A program made the translations under genes and the position numbers. Under the pieces are notes generated by a model. That model had not been told where the DNA came from. It saw only the letters and a list, made by a program, of their open reading frames with translations, and made no database searches. This document shows positions 61,513 to 64,000 of a stretch of 64,000 nucleotides of DNA, in pieces; the stretch's first letter is position 1, and each line of letters starts with the position of its first letter. This stretch comes from Albibacterium bauzanense (lineage in GTDB: Bacteria; Bacteroidota; Bacteroidia; Sphingobacteriales; Sphingobacteriaceae), in assembly GCF_004339765.1 (NCBI RefSeq), contig NZ_SMGO01000003.1:124001-188000 (forward strand), written 5' to 3'.

Positions 61513-62072
61513 TTCCACATTGGATTTTTAGGAAATTGGGCTATATGCGCATATTTAGGACCTAAATTAACAACCACTTCTTTCCATAAGTTCTCTTCAT
61601 CATTCACAAAAATGATGTCGCTGTTAAAACTATTGCTTACTATCCAGGTATTTTCTTGAAGTTCCTGATCCAATTGACCAGCAGTCCAGCCAGAGTATCC
61701 TAAAAAGAATTTAATCTCATCTTCTTTAATGGAATTACTCGCTATCAATACCTTCAGCACTTCAAAATTACCACCCCAATAAATATTATCGCCCAGGTCA
61801 ATACCACTATTCAACCGATCATAACATTTATGAACAAACTGAATAGAATCATGCCCCACCGGTCCGCCAATAAAAACACGGAAGTTGGCATTAGGAATAT
61901 CTTCCATTACATCACTTAAAATTAATTCTGATGGTTGGTTAAGCACCCACCCTATTGTACCTGATGAATTATGTTCGCCTAGAAGAACAACAGAGCGATT
62001 AAAATTAGGATCAAGCATAAACGGCTCCGATACTAATAAACTTCTAATTTGAGGTTGAGTTTTGTTAATCAT
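61509..62072 (-). CDS. YqgE/AlgH family protein (UPF0301)
   Basis: This 187-residue cytoplasmic protein has family landmarks SLLVSEPFMLDPNFNRSVVL near residue 12, GTIGWVLNQPSEL near 38, and FIGGPVGHDSIQFVH near 67. FFLGYSGWTAGQLDQELQEN lies near 122. AlgH/YqgE has been linked to alginate and virulence regulation in Pseudomonas, but its biochemical role is unsettled. It shares its stop codon bases CTAA with the convergent NtrC-type gene. Confidence 0.9.
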   Translation of the reverse strand: MINKTQPQIRSLLVSEPFMLDPNFNRSVVLLGEHNSSGTIGWVLNQPSELILSDVMEDIPNANFRVFIGGPVGHDSIQFVHKCYDRLNSGIDLGDNIYWGGNFEVLKVLIASNSIKEDEIKFFLGYSGWTAGQLDQELQENTWIVSNSFNSDIIFVNDEENLWKEVVVNLGPKYAHIAQFPKNPMWN

Positions 62073-62136
62073 TTAAAGCGATTTATAGGTTGAAGGTATC
62101 ACAATGATCTTATAAAAACAATACACAATAAAAAAA

Positions 62137-63159
62137 TTACAATATACGAACTCCAATCCCGGGTCTTTCAGGAAGTTTTATTTTTCCATCCTCAATCCAC
62201 ATTCCCTCGTACAAGTCATTGGAAATCAATAAAGCCCCATCCAGATCAGCCCAGTCTACCACAGGAGCCAATTGAGCCGCTGCACTAATTGCACACGATG
62301 TTTCTGTCATACAGCCAAGCATAACTTTTAACTCCAATTCTCTGGCAAGCTCTACCATCCTTTTCGCTTCACGTAAACCGGTACACTTCATCAATTTAAT
62401 GTTAATACCTGAGTAAACACCTTTTGCAAAATGAACATCACTTAATCGCTGAATGGCTTCATCTGCAATGGTAGGAATAGGGCTTCGTTCAGTAAGCCAG
62501 GCATTATCATCTACCTGCTCTTTAGGCATGGGCTGTTCTATAAAAACAACTCCCTTCTCTGCCAGCCAATAAGCCATTTCCAAAGCTTGTTCTTTATCCT
62601 TCCAACCTTGGTTTACATCGACACAGATCGGTGTATCTGTCAATTCCCTGATCGTATTAATCATCCTTCTATCACTATCCAAACCTAACTTAACCTTTAA
62701 CAATTTATAAGGCTCCGCTTCGGCTACCTTCTTTCTTACAACCTCTGGCTCATCAATTCCAATTGTAAAAGACGTATTGGGTGTGTTTTCCGGATTATAT
62801 CCCCAGATACGATACCAGGGCTGTCCCACTATCTTACCCAGCAGATCGTGTAATGCAATATCAACAGCTGCCTTTGCAGCTGTATTCCCTGTTTTTATAT
62901 GATCTACATAGGTCAGGATATCATCTGTTAAGAACGGACTATCAAAAGAGGAAAGATCTACCTTTTCCAAAAAGCTTAAAACACTTTCATGACTCTCTCC
63001 CAAGTAAGGAGGCATCGATGCTTCTCCAAAACCAATATAATTTTCAAAAGCCAATGCCACCAAAACCACCGGAGTAGATGTACGAGAATTACTGGCTACT
63101 GTAAATACATGCTTTAATTCAAGAGAATAGGGCTTATAATACAAGGTGAACTTACCCAT
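62137..63159 (-). CDS. Dipeptide epimerase (L-Ala-D/L-Glu epimerase type, enolase superfamily)
   Basis: This protein is about 340 residues from the ATG at 63159. The N-terminal capping domain begins LYYKPYSLELKHVFTVASNS, a pattern typical of dipeptide epimerases. The barrel residues are in place: the KxK pair in LLKVKLGL, metal ligands Asp (ICVDVNQGW), Glu (VFIEQPMP) and Asp (TIADEAIQ), the second catalytic Lys in NIKLMKCTG, and MLGCMTETSC near the C-terminus. It racemises dipeptides such as L-Ala-D-Glu from peptidoglycan turnover; other dipeptides are possible. An ATG at 63222 would add 21 residues absent from relatives, so the inner start is preferred. It lies upstream of the YqgE gene on the same strand. 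Confidence 0.87.
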   Translation of the reverse strand: MGKFTLYYKPYSLELKHVFTVASNSRTSTPVVLVALAFENYIGFGEASMPPYLGESHESVLSFLEKVDLSSFDSPFLTDDILTYVDHIKTGNTAAKAAVDIALHDLLGKIVGQPWYRIWGYNPENTPNTSFTIGIDEPEVVRKKVAEAEPYKLLKVKLGLDSDRRMINTIRELTDTPICVDVNQGWKDKEQALEMAYWLAEKGVVFIEQPMPKEQVDDNAWLTERSPIPTIADEAIQRLSDVHFAKGVYSGINIKLMKCTGLREAKRMVELARELELKVMLGCMTETSCAISAAAQLAPVVDWADLDGALLISNDLYEGMWIEDGKIKLPERPGIGVRIL

Positions 63160-63257
63160 TTTCCGGGTAAAACCATCTTTAAACAAACTCTCTGAATGTG
63201 AATTATCTAACAGATTAACCATCTCTTTTTCGAAGCTATAAACGAAACAATATTACA

Positions 63258-63284
63258 TAAAAAAACACCGAAATATTCGGTGTT
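63258..63284 (-). terminator. Intrinsic terminator of gapA
   Basis: On the reverse strand AACACCGAA (63284-63276) pairs with TTCGGTGTT (63272-63264) around a three-base loop, followed by TTTTTT. It ends the gapA message about 40 bases after its stop. Confidence 0.85.
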
Positions 63285-63323
63285 CTCATTTATACTATTT
63301 AATAATTAAAGAAAAATCAATAA

Positions 63324-64000
<677 letters not shown>

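Overview
The window is a chromosomal segment of a member of the Bacteroidota, most likely a Sphingobacteriales-type organism (Pedobacter/Solitalea-like; an inference from gene content, not a database result). The DNA is AT-rich. Most start codons lack a Shine-Dalgarno sequence. Several promoters fit the Bacteroidota pattern TTTG/TTG, then about 19-20 bases, then TAnnTTTG. Family content agrees: DUF5686, DUF5074/YncE lipoproteins, MG2/plug exported proteins, a YXWGXW-repeat protein and a BtuB-type TonB receptor under a cobalamin riboswitch. No integrase, transposase, phage gene or CRISPR array was seen.

Layout. 1-2512: the start of an AraC-type regulator, a small Pr6Pr membrane protein, a Rof-like small protein, a VOC protein and an O6-alkylguanine-DNA alkyltransferase. 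2556-12391: a leftward operon of an AraC regulator plus a large exported MG2/TonB-plug protein, divergent from a TolC / adaptor / RND efflux operon. The roughly 520-base gap between them carries a pair of inverted operator-like motifs. A third copy lies upstream of the outer-membrane protein gene at 16235. 12538-17339: universal stress protein, DUF5686 outer-membrane protein, beta-barrel protein and a DUF488 protein. 17316-29116: a carbon-metabolism cluster read outward from about 21940. Leftward are a HAD hydrolase, gnd, zwf and pgl (oxidative pentose phosphate branch). Rightward are class I aldolase, transketolase, rpiB, a transaldolase-phosphoglucose isomerase fusion and a PMM-like HAD protein. 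Between zwf and pgl is a six-copy 11-bp tandem repeat running into a hairpin.

29260-36265: thiol peroxidase, isopentenyl diphosphate isomerase, a second complete RND efflux operon and tRNA-Arg(CCG). 36343-42119: a class A beta-lactamase facing the tRNA, an AI-2E family permease, then lepA-folD-queE. 42124-44667: a leftward Mla-type lipid transport operon (permease, ATPase, MCE protein). 44892-49650: the YXWGXW protein, converging on a vitamin B12 uptake unit (riboswitch, BtuB-like receptor, BtuG-like beta-propeller lipoprotein). 49761-58100: clpB, a hybrid histidine kinase, RNase R and a polyprenyl diphosphate synthase. 58176-60000: rpmA and rplU, a small membrane-anchored protein, and the RNase P RNA gene. 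60088-64000: an NtrC-type regulator, a YqgE/AlgH protein, a dipeptide epimerase and the 3' part of gapA.

Most genes are ordinary core genes. The unusual signals are mainly non-coding: the three-copy motif linking an efflux operon with a distant outer-membrane protein gene, the 11-bp repeat array inside the oxidative pentose phosphate operon, and a perfect 50-bp palindrome at 58111-58160.
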